DNA of 64,000 nucleotides from Jiangella asiatica (GTDB lineage Bacteria; Actinomycetota; Actinomycetes; Jiangellales; Jiangellaceae), in contig NZ_SMKZ01000004.1 of the NCBI RefSeq assembly GCF_004349065.1, positions 124,001 through 188,000 on the forward strand, read 5' to 3'. Positions 63,924 through 64,000 of this stretch are shown one piece after another. Made by a program: the position numbers and the translations under genes. The notes under the pieces are model-generated. The model had not been told where the DNA came from. It saw only the letters and a program-made list of their open reading frames with translations, and searched no databases. Positions within the stretch are counted from its first letter, which is position 1, and each line of letters opens with the position of its first letter.

Positions 63924-64000
63924 GTCGGCAGGAATCCTCGGAGGTCGGCGGGGTGATCGGGGTTCATGGCAAGGGTAACGCGCCGACTTTGTCGGTGACA

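Noticed and set aside
61138-63978. 946-codon open frame on the + strand opposite ffh and the amidohydrolase
   Set aside because: Complement of two clear genes; low-complexity Arg/Pro/Ser translation.

Overview
High-GC DNA whose gene content and order point to an actinomycete chromosome: an actinobacterial-type DUF2469 gene, a DUF4081-GNAT gene beside ispG, a DivIVA-domain protein, GTG starts and several candidate leaderless promoters. I cannot fix the genus. No rRNA, tRNA, CRISPR array, prophage or intact insertion sequence was seen.

The backbone is the conserved block running from ffh to truB, almost all on the minus strand. Read from the right edge: ffh and an amidohydrolase; rpsP-khpA-rimM-trmD-rplS-lepB-rnhB-DUF2469; yraN-yifB(comM)-dprA; then rpsB-tsf-pyrH-frr-cdsA-rlmN; dxr-site-2 protease-ispG-GNAT; proS; and rimP-nusA-ylxR-infB-DUF503-rbfA-truB, with truB cut by the left edge. 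These genes make and mature ribosomes, start and terminate transcription and translation, export proteins, and feed the MEP isoprenoid and phospholipid pathways.

Accessory genes are inserted between backbone pieces. At 5.9-11 kb are two ferritin-like genes, an EamA exporter and a CapA-like lipoprotein. At 15.8-21.8 kb is a five-gene Opp/Dpp-type ABC importer with a membrane-anchored binding protein. At 21.8-27.3 kb a TetR regulator sits with two tandem MMPL transporters; the same AA(C)TTGC-N7-GCAA type operator lies between the -35 and -10 boxes of both transporter genes. At 27.3-27.7 kb two inverted copies of a 77-bp repeat flank a small gene remnant, and a third copy lies at 54.0 kb. At 27.7-34.1 kb a MarR regulator heads an operon of four different peptidases (M55 D-aminopeptidase, M20, S9, S66) and faces a divergent SDR gene across a perfect palindrome. 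At 34.1-35.3 kb is an unusual fusion of two DivIVA domains with a VOC/glyoxalase domain. At 41.5-46.9 kb is a second, complete Opp/Dpp importer. At 47.2-50.6 kb are a double-domain M23 protein, a toxin-antitoxin-like pair, a multiply frameshifted aminotransferase remnant, a Xer recombinase and a dodecin gene with an apparent one-base frameshift. At 58.9-61.0 kb an ArsR regulator, an MFS transporter and a small basic protein are controlled by a textbook palindrome.

Taken together the accessory genes lean to import and breakdown of peptides (two Opp systems, four peptidases, cell-wall-type D-amino-acid specificity) and to regulator-controlled efflux. The most unusual observations are the DivIVA-VOC fusion, the 77-bp repeat family, the shared operators of the TetR/MMPL locus and the peptidase operon.
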